Assembly: GCA_964020085.1 (NCBI GenBank)
Contig: OZ026601.1
Location: 9,262,835 to 9,326,834, forward strand
Reading direction: 5' to 3'
DNA: 64,000 nt
DNA from: Micromussa lordhowensis
Taxonomy: Eukaryota > Cnidaria > Anthozoa > Scleractinia > Lobophylliidae
The notes beneath the pieces are model-generated. The model was not told the origin of the DNA and made no database searches. It saw only the letters and a list, made by a program, of their open reading frames with translations. This document shows, one piece after another, positions 1 to 12,400 of the stretch; positions within the stretch are counted from its first letter, which is position 1, and each line of letters opens with the position of its first letter. The translations under genes were made by a program, and so were the position numbers.

Positions 1-367
1 ATCAACAAAATTGTCAGACCTAGTGACGGTCACAGTTTCATGTAACTGACAAAAATATATTTGCTTGAAGCAGAAAAACAAAGAAAAACAAGCCATAAAA
101 AGTCAAAACAAAAGGTAGCATGCCTTCCCGTGAAAATCGTTGCTTTTCCGTTTTCTTTCCTTAATCAGCCAAGATTCAAAATCACCACTTACGCATTTGT
201 CGTTCAATTGGCAGAATAAAACAGTTCCAATTGAGAACACGTACGCTTTAATTGTCTTATATCAGCGAATTCTGAAGTAAAAAGTGAAATTATCTTTACT
301 TTTCATTTTACAACCAAACAAATGACAAAAAGTAACACCATTTTTTTTTTCACTAAAGCTGACCTCA
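1..367. other. AT-rich non-coding sequence
   Basis: I see no gene, repeat array or splice-bounded exon here. A short T run precedes the SINE that follows. It is the left edge of the window, so it may belong to an intron or intergenic space whose context is cut off. Confidence 0.4.
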
Positions 368-532
368 AACCGCCGACCGGTTAGCTCAGTAGGTAGAGTT
401 CCGGACTAGCGTGCGGGAGGTCGCGGGTTCAAACCCCGGCCGGATCAATACTCAGGGTTAAATGCTTGGAGATATTAGCTGCATAAGCTAAGATGCGAGG
501 GTAAATAAAGTAATGTATGTATGTATGTAAAT
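368..532 (+). repeat. tRNA-derived SINE
   Basis: The head resembles a tRNA: an A-box-like TAGCTCAGTAGGTAGAG and a B-box-like GGTTCAAACCC at normal spacing. The anticodon arm and acceptor stem do not fold cleanly, and the unit continues into an unrelated body and an (ATGT)n tail. That structure fits a SINE transcribed by RNA polymerase III rather than a working tRNA gene. Confidence 0.65.
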
Positions 533-559
533 GTTTATAAAACAGAAGTTTATTTTCTC

Positions 560-1815
560 TTGTTTTCTTTTGTTCTTGTTTTTGATCCTTAATAGAAAAT
601 GTGTTTCCTGATTTCTTCATGCTGGAGCGAGTCTTTAAAGTTCTTCCTCAACTACCTTTGGCTCTTGGATCTGTTTTTCCAGTTATTGCATTCGTTTTCT
701 TGCATCCTCCTGCCCAGAAGCAAGTTTATTGATTCTCTCTTTTTTTTCCTTCACTTCATTATGGAGTTTGTCGCATTCTTCTACAAATATTTCTCTTTCC
801 TGAACCCTCTTTTCCGCTTCTTGCCTTGCACGCTTTACCTCAAATATAAGTGCCTTACTTTTTTCGTCTTTTAATCTTTTGTATTCGTCTTCAAGCATTC
901 CGGATTTCTCGGCATGCTGTTCCAGTTGTTGTGCTCGTGTTTGTTCGTACCTGAGATCAGAAGTAAGTTTGTTGATTCTGTCTTCTTTTTCTTTCTGTTC
1001 CCCCTGGAGTTTGTCACATTTGTCAACAAGCATTCCTAACTCTTCAGTCTGCTTTTCTTTTGTTTTTGTTCCTTTTCTAACTCAAAATTGAGTTCCTTTA
1101 TTTCTTCATCCTGTTCCTTTACATCGTCTTGCCAAGCCGGGATTCTTTTGAATGCGTCGTCATTTAATTCCGACTCTGCAACCCTTTGTTCCAGTTCTTG
1201 TACACGTTTTTCCTCTTTCTTTAGGTCAGAAGTAAGTTTCATGACAGCTTCCTGTTTTTGTTTCTTTTGATCTCGGATACGTCTACGTTCTTCGTCCAGT
1301 ATTTGTGACTCTTCAAGTCGTTCCTGACGTTTTTGCGTGAGTTCTCTTTCGTTCTTCAGTTCAAAAGAAAGTCTCGCGACTGCCGCTTCTTTTTGCTTGA
1401 TGTTGTCGTGTAGACTTTTATTTTCTTCTTCCAGTATTTGTGACTCTTCATCTTCTTGTTGTCGGTAGTTTTTGCGTGATTTGCTCTTTATTCTTCAAGT
1501 CAGCGGTAAGTTCCATGATAGCTTCTTCCTGATGCTTGACTTTGACCTTCTTCTTCTAGTATTTTTAACTCTTTAACTCGTTGCTGTAGCTCTTTTCTGA
1601 GTTCTTTTTCATAATTAAGTTTTGTGATAACCTCTTCGTTTTGTTTGACTTGATTTTGTAGCTTTGCAAGTTTTTTTTAAGCATTTCTGACTCCCCAGCT
1701 TGTTATTTCCTGTTCTTTCACTGGGTCTTGTTCATCCTTTAAATAAGAACGTTTCGTGATTGCATCTTCTTCATCCTCTTCTTCACAATCCTGTGTACCT
1801 TAGACGGCAAAGGTG
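560..1815 (-). pseudogene. Decayed coiled-coil exon with many frameshifts
   Basis: Read on the minus strand this region is Glu/Lys/Gln-rich coiled coil in every piece. The frame changes at least five times and there are in-frame stops. The two longest pieces are at 683-1033 and 1036-1242; the second runs into a stop at 1036-1038 although the coiled-coil register continues in another frame, apparently after slippage in an A-rich run. A splice-acceptor-like site near 1800-1808 precedes an acidic start (DCEEED) resembling the acidic starts of the coiled-coil exons at 7.1-8.2 kb. I infer a dead or error-ridden extra coiled-coil exon of the same family as the upstream death-fold gene. Assembly errors in low-complexity sequence are an alternative. 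Confidence 0.55.
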
Positions 1816-3059
1816 ACATCAAATTAGTCCTCCTAAATTTGAGTCATATTATTTGCCAACGGACGGTATGTGATTATTAATCATGCTTTTTTGGCTAATA
1901 CGGAGAGCGGGTAAGATGAACAAAATACTGCCTCGTGATCGTGAGGTGCTGGAGTAGGCAAGATGGTCTTCCGGCAATTGTCGCGTCTATCATTGTTCGT
2001 TTTTAAAAAAAGATTGGAAAATGGAGATACATAAGCTCGATCAAATTAATATAAGAAACAGACTTCTCTGTATAAAGGTATAGCTTTCTCGAAGCAAAGC
2101 TACGGCAGTCACTGAAGAAAAAGATATGGTACCCGTGATATCCTGATAAGAAGCAACATACAGTACTTGACAGTTCTACTGAATCAACCAGCCGGGTGGC
2201 AAATAGATGTGCACAATACATGTTCACGAAATATGTCAAACTTTTTTCTCTCGAAAGCCAATACTTAAACATATCGGCTTGCAATAGAAATGCCCCTCAT
2301 AAGCATATGTGAAGCAAAGAAAGGTCGAGAGACCGAAAAGAGAGCGGCAAAAATGTACAAATGTCGTAGCCCGTCAACCCCGGAGTCAACACCATTTAAT
2401 ACTGGACAGGCTATGAGAATTCATGCAGAAGCTTTGGAAATTTCTCCTTAACTCCTACGAGTATTTGATAAATGAATTGCAAGGACATGCTGTCCACGGA
2501 CTAGACTCTAATGCCATTTTCTCATTGCTCCGGTTTTAGATCGATGTGTTTCCCGTTTTGCGAAAGATCTTTCAACGTTTCCTGAACAGAAAATTCGAAC
2601 GCTTCCTCGGACTCGACCATATGTAGCTATATGAATTTTGATCTTGTTGTGTTCAGGATGTCGGATTATGCATGGATGTCAAATTTCTTTGATTGATGGG
2701 TTACTAACCAATCAAATTGCACTATTGTTCCCTGTTCGTCGGCAAACGGAGTAAGTAAAATGTTTGGGATTGACTGCAGACGATTCCTTTTCTCCACACC
2801 CCCTCCCCCTTCTCGCTCACCCCCTTCCCACTTCTCCCCAATTTTTACTCGCTCCAGTCGCGCTCCTTCGCTCGCCCGCTTGCTCGCTTCAGTCCGCCTG
2901 GAAAAGGGAAGGAAACAGCTGCTACGCAGGCTACATAGTTAGAGGTTATATAAAACTAGTCAATTACAGTTTGTGATTGAAGCTAAAAACGAAAACAAAA
3001 ATACCCATATTGGGCATTGCTGAAGTGAATTATATCTGTCGTTATTCTCAATTTCAATA

Positions 3060-3132
3060 ATTCGGGTTTCCGGTTTCCGGATTCCAGATTTCCGGATTCC
3101 AGATTTCCGGTTTCCGGTTTCCGGTTTCCAGA
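3060..3132. repeat. TTTCCGG-type short tandem array
   Basis: About ten imperfect copies of a 7-8 nt unit alternate between TTTCCGG and ATTCCAG-like forms. Nothing coding is attached to it. Confidence 0.75.
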
Positions 3133-4522
3133 CTCCTATGTTTTAGGGTTGTCCCGGGTTTTGCAGTTCCTTGCCATATCGTAATATCGGGGTTCACCGA
3201 CCAAAATTCCCACCCCGACTCTATGTTGCTGGGAATGCTAAGGGCGCTAATCGAAAACTTGATTTCAAAATGGTGCGTTTCATCAGTCAGGCAGTTTCCA
3301 AGGATCGTCTTACAGCTCACTAGAACACAACATTCATGATTTGACTTGTCCGGGACTTGTACGAAGAACTTATAAGTTATGATCATTCAAATAACCATAA
3401 AGAAACGTAACTTATTTGAGTGAAATAAACGTAACTTGACTTCCTTGTACTTCTACATGCAAGCAAGATCTTTACAACTTCTATTGGTATTCGGAAAGAC
3501 ATACATTCCAACCACATGTGCAACACAGCCGAGCTTCAGCTACACGTTAGCTGGTTCATGTTTGTCACATCCTCGTACTTTTCTTCCTACACTAGGGATG
3601 CTTTCTATTCGACCAAATATTTCCGGTATTAGCAAGGAGTGGAACAGTATTTTCCGGTTGGCGGCAGGGCAATTTTCCCTTTCGTAAACAAGCGATGCCA
3701 TTTTCGCAACACTTAGAAAATTTCTCAACAAATTTTTCTCTACTAATATAAAGAAAAATGAAAATGTTACTAACCACCCAGTATCGAACCTGGAACCTCT
3801 GTTTCTTAACATCCCTCTTATACCACTACACTACCAGGTTCATCCGCCAAATTTCCGCAAAATTTAATTATAAAACGTGACATTCTTAAATGTTAATGAT
3901 AGAGCTGCCCCAACCTGCAAATAAAAGCTAACCGCAAGCAAACCAGTGTGAATATGAACAATTAAGTATTTGGTGAGTGCGTTTTACTCCCTCAACAAAT
4001 TATAACCAGTTTCTACCGTGTCCAGGCCTGAACAGAAGCAGATATGGCATCGTCCACTCTAAAAGGCTTGGTTGCTAATTCTGGCAAGCTTGGTTACCAA
4101 TTATGGCATCGACCGTTAAATTTACGAAAGGGAAATAGGCGGCGGCACCAGCCCGTCCCAGTTTATCACGTTCCAAGTTTCGCGCGAAAATACAAAACAA
4201 AGGGATGAAATGGCCGACTCTTTGCCTTTTTTACGTGTTTTTAAGTTGCTCGACTGTCAATTCCGAAGGTGGAAAAAATTATATATTAGGTGAGGAAGAC
4301 GATATAATTTCTTTTTAGTGTTTTCTAGCTCGGGAAATTCACACAGGAATTTTTGGTGGAATGCAAAAAGCGCCCCCAGTGAGAGACGGTCTGCATGGTC
4401 AGCAGTCTGCATGGTCTGCGTGACCTGCACTATTTTCATTGTTCAACTTCAATCACCAAATTCATTTCATTTCACACATACTCGTTCTCTACGCTCGCTC
4501 GTTCAATTCGTTTTTTAATTGC

Positions 4523-4553
<31 letters not shown>

Positions 4554-4578
4554 CCAAAATAAAAAATCAAAACCGTTT

Positions 4579-4617
<39 letters not shown>

Positions 4618-4692
4618 CATATGCAAAGACTCTCACCAAGATTCAGATCACAGCATTTTTTCTCATGGAAGATATGCGAAGAAACGTTTTCC

Positions 4693-4719
<27 letters not shown>

Positions 4720-4726
<7 letters not shown>

Positions 4727-4760
4727 CTGGTGCCCATGTACATGGGCACCAACATGGCGG
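4720..4760. repeat. Near-perfect 41-nt palindrome
   Basis: The sequence reads CGCCATGCTGGTGCCCATGT and then its reverse complement with one mismatch. The outer part (CACCAACATGGCGG) also occurs at the right end of the THAP transposon near 45,001, so this is probably a transposon terminus or a fusion of two termini. Confidence 0.7.
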
Positions 4761-4921
4761 CCGGAAACCAGCAGAAACATCTGTCACTGAGTTTTGCTAC
4801 GAAAGAGTGAATTAATCTCTCGAATAACTCAAAAACGTAACAATAGTACTTTATTCTAATACAAGAACTGTTCAGATAGCAGAATTCCCCGAAATAAGTC
4901 ACCTTTTAAACCAACATAACA

Positions 4922-4957
<36 letters not shown>

Positions 4958-6289
4958 GAAGCTTAGAAATTCAAGGGCAGTCTATCACTAAACCAAGAAC
5001 CCATTCGGAGTGAAAATATGTATGAATATTAGTTTTTAGCTGCTCTTATACACGACCCAGTCTCTCAAAGACGAAACACGGCGTGATGTTAGAAAAGAAC
5101 TGACACTGGCGGTGAGAGAATGCGTTCGCAATGACTGGGATGGATCTAGGGTCAAAGCCCCAAAGTTTAAAAAGATAAATGAGTCATTACAACTGCTGTT
5201 GACTTGGCCTCAGAATACCGGAAATCCCATTTCCGGGGACCTCAATTTTAAACATTTTTCGGTGGAGAATGCCCCCGAACCCCCAGTCTCTGAGGCGGAC
5301 CTAGGGGGGAGGGGTCCAGGGGATTAAATGTTAAAAAAGAGACATTATTAAGCTACTCGCTTTTAAACGAGGTCAGAGCTACCACCCCGGACAAAACTGT
5401 CGAGACATTTCAATACAATTTTCAATTTCGCGCCATGGTACCATCGTGTCCAAAAGAAACAAATTCGCCCCCCTCCTCACCCCTGGTGCAATGTCGTTTC
5501 GGCTTAGCAGCTCAAGCTCAATAGGGGAGGGGGAAAACAGTCTTTTAATTTGCGACAGTAAGCATTTTTGTCAGGGTCAGTGCCAAAAAATAGGTATTCT
5601 TGTAATGTGTCTCAACAGGTTTTGTCCGAGGTTGTAGAAATTCCCTGGTTCTAGAGTCACGCAATTAGACCACCATGACGGCTTTTTCACTTCAGAAGAT
5701 AGGAAATCTCTCGGACCATAGTTTATTGAGGGAAATGGTAGGACAGCCTAGAAATTATGATTTTAAATGAGCTTTTCGCGTGTAAAAACGCTCCGTCAGT
5801 TCTCACTGGTCAACGAACAAAATGCGCGAAAGAAAGAAGGAACCAAGATGTCATTGAACAACAAGTTGCATCACGCCTTGCGACATCCGCGAATTCATGC
5901 CTCGGTTTCCGCTTATTGGACCCATCTTGGGTTTCGAAAGTTAGGGTGACTTTCAACAAAAACAGTAAGATGGGGCTTTCATCTTGAAGAGAATAATCTA
6001 ACACAGCAAGTCGGTTTTCACTAATTATGTCAGGAGAGATGTCATCAAGTATTGTCTACTTCGCTATATTTTATTCATTTTGCTTAAAATAGCTGTTCGC
6101 TCGGAATTTCTCAGCAACTTTTATTCTCATACATGTAGCATTCAGAACTAAAGTAACAATGCTATCGCTCTTTCTGATGTTTATCTGCTTGTTCGGTTTG
6201 CTATGCACCTTTCTTATGTCTAGCCTCACCAGACTCCAGTCGACTACGTGGAAATCTCCCGTGGAAATCTGCGTCGGTGGAGTCTGGTT

Positions 6290-6295
6290 TTATTA
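6290..6295 (-). terminator. Possible polyadenylation signal of the death-fold gene
   Basis: The minus strand reads AATAAA here, about 135 nt beyond the stop codon of the proposed last exon. The position is right for a 3' UTR signal, but AATAAA is common in AT-rich DNA. Confidence 0.35.
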
Positions 6296-6429
6296 CATGA
6301 GTACATGCAATCAGGAGAGGATTTTGGGTGCAGTTTCTAAGATGGACCTGCTAGTTTTAATATTCCCTTATCTTCTACATTTCGTCTCTTTATATTTTCC
6401 CTTAAGTGCTTTGTACTAATCTCTGAACT

Positions 6430-6497
6430 CTAGCTAGCCATAGGTTTTTTCTTGCTTCCTTTTCTCTTCGGTTTCTCAGTTCCTTCATGGCTTGAGG
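6430..6497 (-). CDS. Terminal exon: lysine-rich tail and stop
   Basis: Acceptor TTTTAG at 6498-6503 in phase 1, then 21 codons and TAG. The tail HEGTEKPKRKGSKKKPMAS is strongly basic and resembles a nuclear-localisation or acidic-lipid-binding tail. Assignment rests on the correct phase and on its position. It is the first acceptor in frame that I found downstream of the last coiled-coil exon. Confidence 0.5.
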
Positions 6498-9400
6498 CTA
6501 AAATGAAAAGGTACGAACTCAGGTAGCCATCACCGTACTTTGCAATACAAAAGGCATAAATAAATAGACTGAAGATCTTTTGATGCAAAATAACACTGCC
6601 TGTAAATTGGGTTGTACAATTAAATCTTAAAAAAGGTTTGCAACCGTAAAACAAACTGAAAGAACATTCGTGATAAAAAAAAACGACTGCTAAGGAAGAT
6701 GCGCAAAAACTTTCGCCACGAATAATCGATTTTATCAAAAACATCTCCATGAGCAAATTGAAAGTCAATTGGATGGTTATTCATCCAACATTGATTTGAA
6801 ATGTAAGATCATTTGCTACAATTCTTAAGTTTTTAATGGCGTCTTTTTTTCCGAATGCTTAGGAAGATTACTGGCTAGTCTGATTTGGTTCTGGTGAAAG
6901 AAATTCATGTTGTAAGTCGGCTCTGTGGAAGGTCGTGGACCTTCCAACAGAAATCTTGGCATGTTTGTTTGGTTTTTTCGCGCTTCATAACCCTTCCACC
7001 TATTAACTACACCTGTCATTATAATATATGTTTGCGTATACTTTAACTTCACACAAGATTTTAACTTTGTCACCAACAAAACAGTTTTAAACCTGGCTTT
7101 AGACTAGCTTTCTTCAGACATTTTTAATCAATTTTACCTTCCTGCGGCTGAATGTTTGGCTCCTTGACTGAGGCAGCTTCCAACCTCACATCCTTACTGC
7201 CTTCTTTTTTACGATTTTTAACCGAATTTCCGTCATAAACTTCCTTCCGTAGTTTGGCTACTTCCTTTTGTTCATCTTCATCTTCCCCTGCAAAATAAAC
7301 ATGTGGCCAGATTTTTCACAAAATATCCATGATTTTTTAATCAATACGCGAAATTCTTGGTTCAATAATAAAACCTCGTCAGCAACACAATAGTCTATAT
7401 CGTTTTGATGACTGCAGTGATGACACCCTTAAAGGTGTTACCATAGCAACTCTTTTGGCTCCAGTCTCTTTCTGTCCAAAAAACAAATATCCCCATTTGC
7501 AACCCCTGAAGTGAGACAAAGGTTGCTACTTGGAACAGACACAGTTCCCATATTGTCTTAACTCCCATCAATAGATTGTGTGTGGTAGATGGTTCTTGTT
7601 TAAGACAAAAACTGGGAATTTTAGTTTTTATTAAGATAGCACCAGTGTCCAAACTGTTGTCATGGCAACAGCATTAAGGGTGTCATTGTGTTTCTTTTGT
7701 GATGCACATTTATGGTGCCAAGTTTCAAGAACACTGCTTCAATATTTCCAGAGATATCATTGATTCAGTATTTACCATTTTTAGTTGCAAACAATATGAC
7801 ATCATCACTGATCCAATTTGCGTAATAGAAAAACGTCAATATCTCTAAAACGAAAAAAGATATTTCAAAAAGAAAAACGCCATTCTTCTGCATTTTGAAA
7901 GGCCTTTCAAATAAGCAGAAAATATTTTTCATGTCATATCCACCTTAAGCTATTTTCCCAATCATTTGTAACTACTGGCACTTGGGAAATCTTATTCTAC
8001 TTTTGGTATTTATTTTGTGCCACGACCACTTTCTATGATTGACAAGGTCACGTGACACGGTCATTCAAGGGTCTATTTTACCTTCTAGGAACTGAATACC
8101 TAGTTCCTTTAACACAGCTTCCACACTGCTCATCTCACTGGCTTCTTTTTCACGATTCTCGACCGAAATTTCATCCTTAATTTTCTTCAAAAGCCTGCTT
8201 ACTTCCTCATGGTCATGGACTATTTCTTCTGACTCTGCGAAACAAAGCATGTTCACAAGATGGTCATGCATACTATCAAAACAGGAAATTCTTGTCTCAA
8301 AAAGTAATAAATTAAATTAAACGAAGCGCTCCTTTATTTCATTTTAATCCAAGAGGACACATCTGCTCATGTTTATGACAAAATCCTAATTACAAATTTG
8401 AAGGGAGGCGCGGTGGCCTAATAGCGGAGGGCCCCCAAGCGGAGCCCCATACTCATAGAGACCCGTGAATCGTTTTTCCCGTGTTAAAAATGGCTAGCGG
8501 TATTACTCGTGGATGCGTACGTACGGCGACGACAGCGACGACGACGATGACGTCGCACAACACGGCGGCTATACTCCAGCTAATAGGACATGCGGCCTTA
8601 GTTAGCAGCATACATCTTTGATATTGGACATCCATTTTATGATCAATTGACAGTTGTCAAAACAAGGTATTCACTGACCAGTATCACGTGACCATATTGC
8701 AGGCTCAAGTTTTGAGCTCATCGAGGTAACATGTTTTTTGTATGTTAACCGCTGACCAAGCATTGGCTTTTGGATTGGATAGCAGGCTCAACCAGGTTAA
8801 CTTAATGTAATTAGGGGTGGGTTGTCCGGAACTGAGCCGGTTAACGCTAACCCAGAGTGACACTCAGAGAGTGATACTCAGTTAAAAACCACTCTAATAG
8901 GAGGGAATACAAATGACAGCAACAGATTATTATCAGACTCCTTTAAAAAATGTGATCTCTTCCTTTTCTGTGTCAGATCACTGAGTTGTCAGCTTCCTAG
9001 AAATTTCACGAGCTGAAAAACTGAAATTGGACTCCTTCACCGCTCCCTGTAGTTTGTTCTGTATTTTTAAACATTTTTTCTTCTATGAATAAAAGAGATG
9101 CTAGAAAAGGCAGTGACTCGAGTGCCTCCTGCAATTCGCGTGTGTAGAAAAGAACAAGGTGCTTACTTTTGAAGCTCAAACTCCTCACTTAAACTTTCGG
9201 CAGATTCGGCAATTGTAAACTCGAAATTCCTCGAAATGCTAATGAATTTTTAGAGGCGACAGTTTAAATCATCCTCTCAAGGTTAGAAACTGTGGATTCA
9301 AGGCTTGAGAATATTAGTTTAGCAGTGAGAATATTGGTTCAGCCGTTGTCGACCCTGAAGAGAATATTTAACTCGTTGGAAGAAAGAAAAAGATCCTGAA

Positions 9401-12400
9401 AATTCTCAACCGGCCATGAGGGATACTAGTCTGTTAAAGTTATGCAAGATGGCGTCCAAGAGCTTAACATACACCCTCCTGGGTTTACTGCACCGCAAAA
9501 CCATTAGAAAACGGTCTATTTTTTAAATAGTAAATTGAAATATCTTTTAAGTCTTACCTTCCTTCAGCTGGGCCTTCAATTTTTCGTTCTCGCTAGCAGC
9601 AGTTATTGCTCTTTCTTCTTCAAGCAAGAGATCATCCATTGTTTCATTCAGTAGCCATTCTCTTTCTCTCACTTCATAGAGTAAATTTTCTTTTTCTGCC
9701 AAATAAACGAATGCATGTTAACAGCACTTCTCTCTTCTCATACCAGTAAATAATTCAACAACTTGCACACTAGCAATGTGACCGAACTCTTATCTTAACG
9801 AGAAAACGTCTTATAACGGGAAGAACATTAGGATGGCTACAATGTTAGACGCGAACTAATTCCCTACGCGGGTTATAATCCTAAAGAATCTAAGACACGG
9901 AAATCCTGGCCCTTTGATAACAAACCCCAACTGCAACCCACCTCCGCGACTGTAGGCCAACAAAGCCTATAGATTTGGTTCTTTATATTATTCATTTCCA
10001 TTAAATCCCCCTAGTTTGTCTTGATTGAGCTCTTTGCCGCTACACTATGTTCAAACACAATAGGTGTCCACTTAATACTACAAGGCTTTGATTTGGCTTT
10101 TAGCCGGGAAGGCACAGTGCCCAAGCTGACTTGAAACTTTTGTGACTTAAACAACATTCAAGATATTATTGTCAAACTTTGCCACGTGTTCTAAAATGTA
10201 CCAGGAAGTATTCCATGCGTCAATTGCTTAGTCACCTTACTTTACATTTCTATGACAGCCATGGCCTCGAAGGGTGTTTCACCGAAGTTTAGCGTGTTTT
10301 TAAACTTGAATACATGTATCTATTTTAGTGAGATATACAGAAATTTGTCCACGGAATTTGTCCAGGAATTCAAAATATTTGGAAATTTTAGAAGAAATTA
10401 AAAAATTTTTATTAATGTATGCAAAATGTCTCTACAAAATTTACTCGAAAATTTGACACAGAAACCACTTGATGTACTATAGCACTATACGTACCCTCTT
10501 TTAAGAGCTGGCAAGCCAAGTAACTGTGGTCCTTTTCCAAGGCTTTCACGAATTCCTCATACGCTCTCGGTCCTTTCGTGGCTAATATCATCAACAGCTC
10601 TTCACTCTTTTCTCTTTGTGAAGGTTTTTCATCTACTTTCTCTTTATCATCAGAGGTCAATACACCAGCCGTCAGCAATTGAACCGAAACCTCGTTTGGA
10701 TCAAGCTTTTCCAGGAGCAGCAAATAGAACTTCAAGAGGATGTTTTTGTACTTGATGTTTTCCATAGCAACATTTTCGTCGTCTGTTAAACGTTTGAGAC
10801 CTGTTCAAAGTACATTCATGTCATTTTGCTGTGCACAAGCCGTATTTGAGACCAAGGGCATAGTTTGTTTGCTATATGGACCGACCGCCGAATGTTGACG
10901 TCTTCTGTTATCAATTACTGAACAGACGCATGGCAACATGGAATCTATCTGTTTAGTATAATAAAGAAGCGAAAAGAAGTGTAACGTCATCAATACGTCT
11001 GTTCTCCAATTGAGTACTGAAGAACCAATCAAATTGCGAGAATAATTTAGCTTATTATAAAATGTACATCTAGATGATCAATTGAAAGTCTGATCATTTC
11101 GGCATTGCAAACGTTGACCATTTCGTACGCAAACACCATGAAAGAATTAACTCTTAATGACTGGTCCCGAGGGAAACAGTGAATTTTGTTTCCCGAGAAT
11201 CTCAATGTTTTCCGAGACGAAGTCGAGGGGAAAAATGAGATTCGAGAGAAACAAAATTCACTGTTCCCCAAGGGACCCGTCATTAAGGGATTTGTTATAT
11301 AGCAAAACAAAACAAAAGCGAATTTTGAAAAACGCGCTGAGATTCCAGCGACAACATCATGCCACGTGCAACAGCGGTCAACATTTTGCGGGCAATAGTG
11401 AACTATTTCCCGTTTAAAGTCATAGTTTTCCCAATGTTGCCCGCTCATGGCATTTTGCGGGAAACAGTTTCATTGTTAGATATCATGTGACCATGAAATA
11501 GCCAATGAATGGGTGCGCTGTAGCGGGAAAAACGCCAGCTATATAACAAGAGAACTTATTGCATGGAGATGGAATGGTCAGTTACCTTGAAGCTCGAAGC
11601 ATATGGGGAAGGATCATACCAAATTAATATACCAAATCCAAAATTGTGTGCAAGAGAGCTATCCTTTTTACAATGCTCTTATCTATAATTTCAAATAAGT
11701 TTCAACCAGTTTGTTTTAATCTTAATAAACCATGTTCTCATTTATTCCTTTTAAAGATAAGTAATATTTTGTGACTACAGCCAACGGCAAAATATAATAC
11801 TTCGCATAAATTAAATCTCAATTGCTGTTGTCTTTGAGATCCTGAATGGCATTTGTCAGTTGCAAATGTTTTGTTTGCAAGCCATCCTTTGTGGCTCACT
11901 GTTTAAAAATTTATTCCATGTTTGACGCAAGATAGAAACTGATCTTTTACGGTGTTGAAGCTTTTGAAAAGAGCGAAACCCAGTTTTCCAGACGGTATCA
12001 GACTTGTTTCATTGTTCATAGTGCCATAAACGGACCAATTTTTCCAAAACCTAAAATTATATTATGGATTATAACTTAAAGAATGCCAGAAATGGAAAGA
12101 GCATATCGAAAATACCAAAATGGCCAAGTATGAAGCCCCTGGCATTAAAGAGTAAGTTTATACAACAGTTTGAATTCTCGGAAAATTTAGAGGACATCTA
12201 TGGAAAATGTTACTAGAGAGCAAGGTCTTGCTCTCCAACAACTTTTTATTACAGGAGGTATCCCATGAGATAAATCACAAAATTTTTGTCCATACTTAGC
12301 CTAGGGGAGTGCGGAATGTGTTGTCACATAAATAAACCAGGAACGATATGATGTTCCGCGGCAAAGGCCGCAGAGAACTTATCCATCATCTGATAGCGGA

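Larger units (their letters stand above)
1816..6429. other. Intergenic sequence with no supported gene
   Basis: No frame in this stretch has recognisable domains or convincing splice structure. It contains a TTTCCGG-type tandem array (about 3060-3132), a perfect 41-nt palindrome (4720-4760), a short 11-bp inverted repeat pair around 6229-6289, and a CT-rich low-complexity run near 2790-2880. The short open frames are not supported. Confidence 0.45.

Noticed and set aside
368..450. tRNA gene
   Set aside because: A and B boxes are present, but the acceptor and anticodon stems do not pair well and a SINE body and ATGT tail follow.
599..1270. Plus-strand Phe/Ser/Cys-rich frames
   Set aside because: They are the antisense of the minus-strand coiled-coil relic (GAA/AAG read as TTC/CTT).
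11047..11448. 133-residue minus-strand frame
   Set aside because: It crosses a palindromic MITE on both strands and has no domain or splice support.
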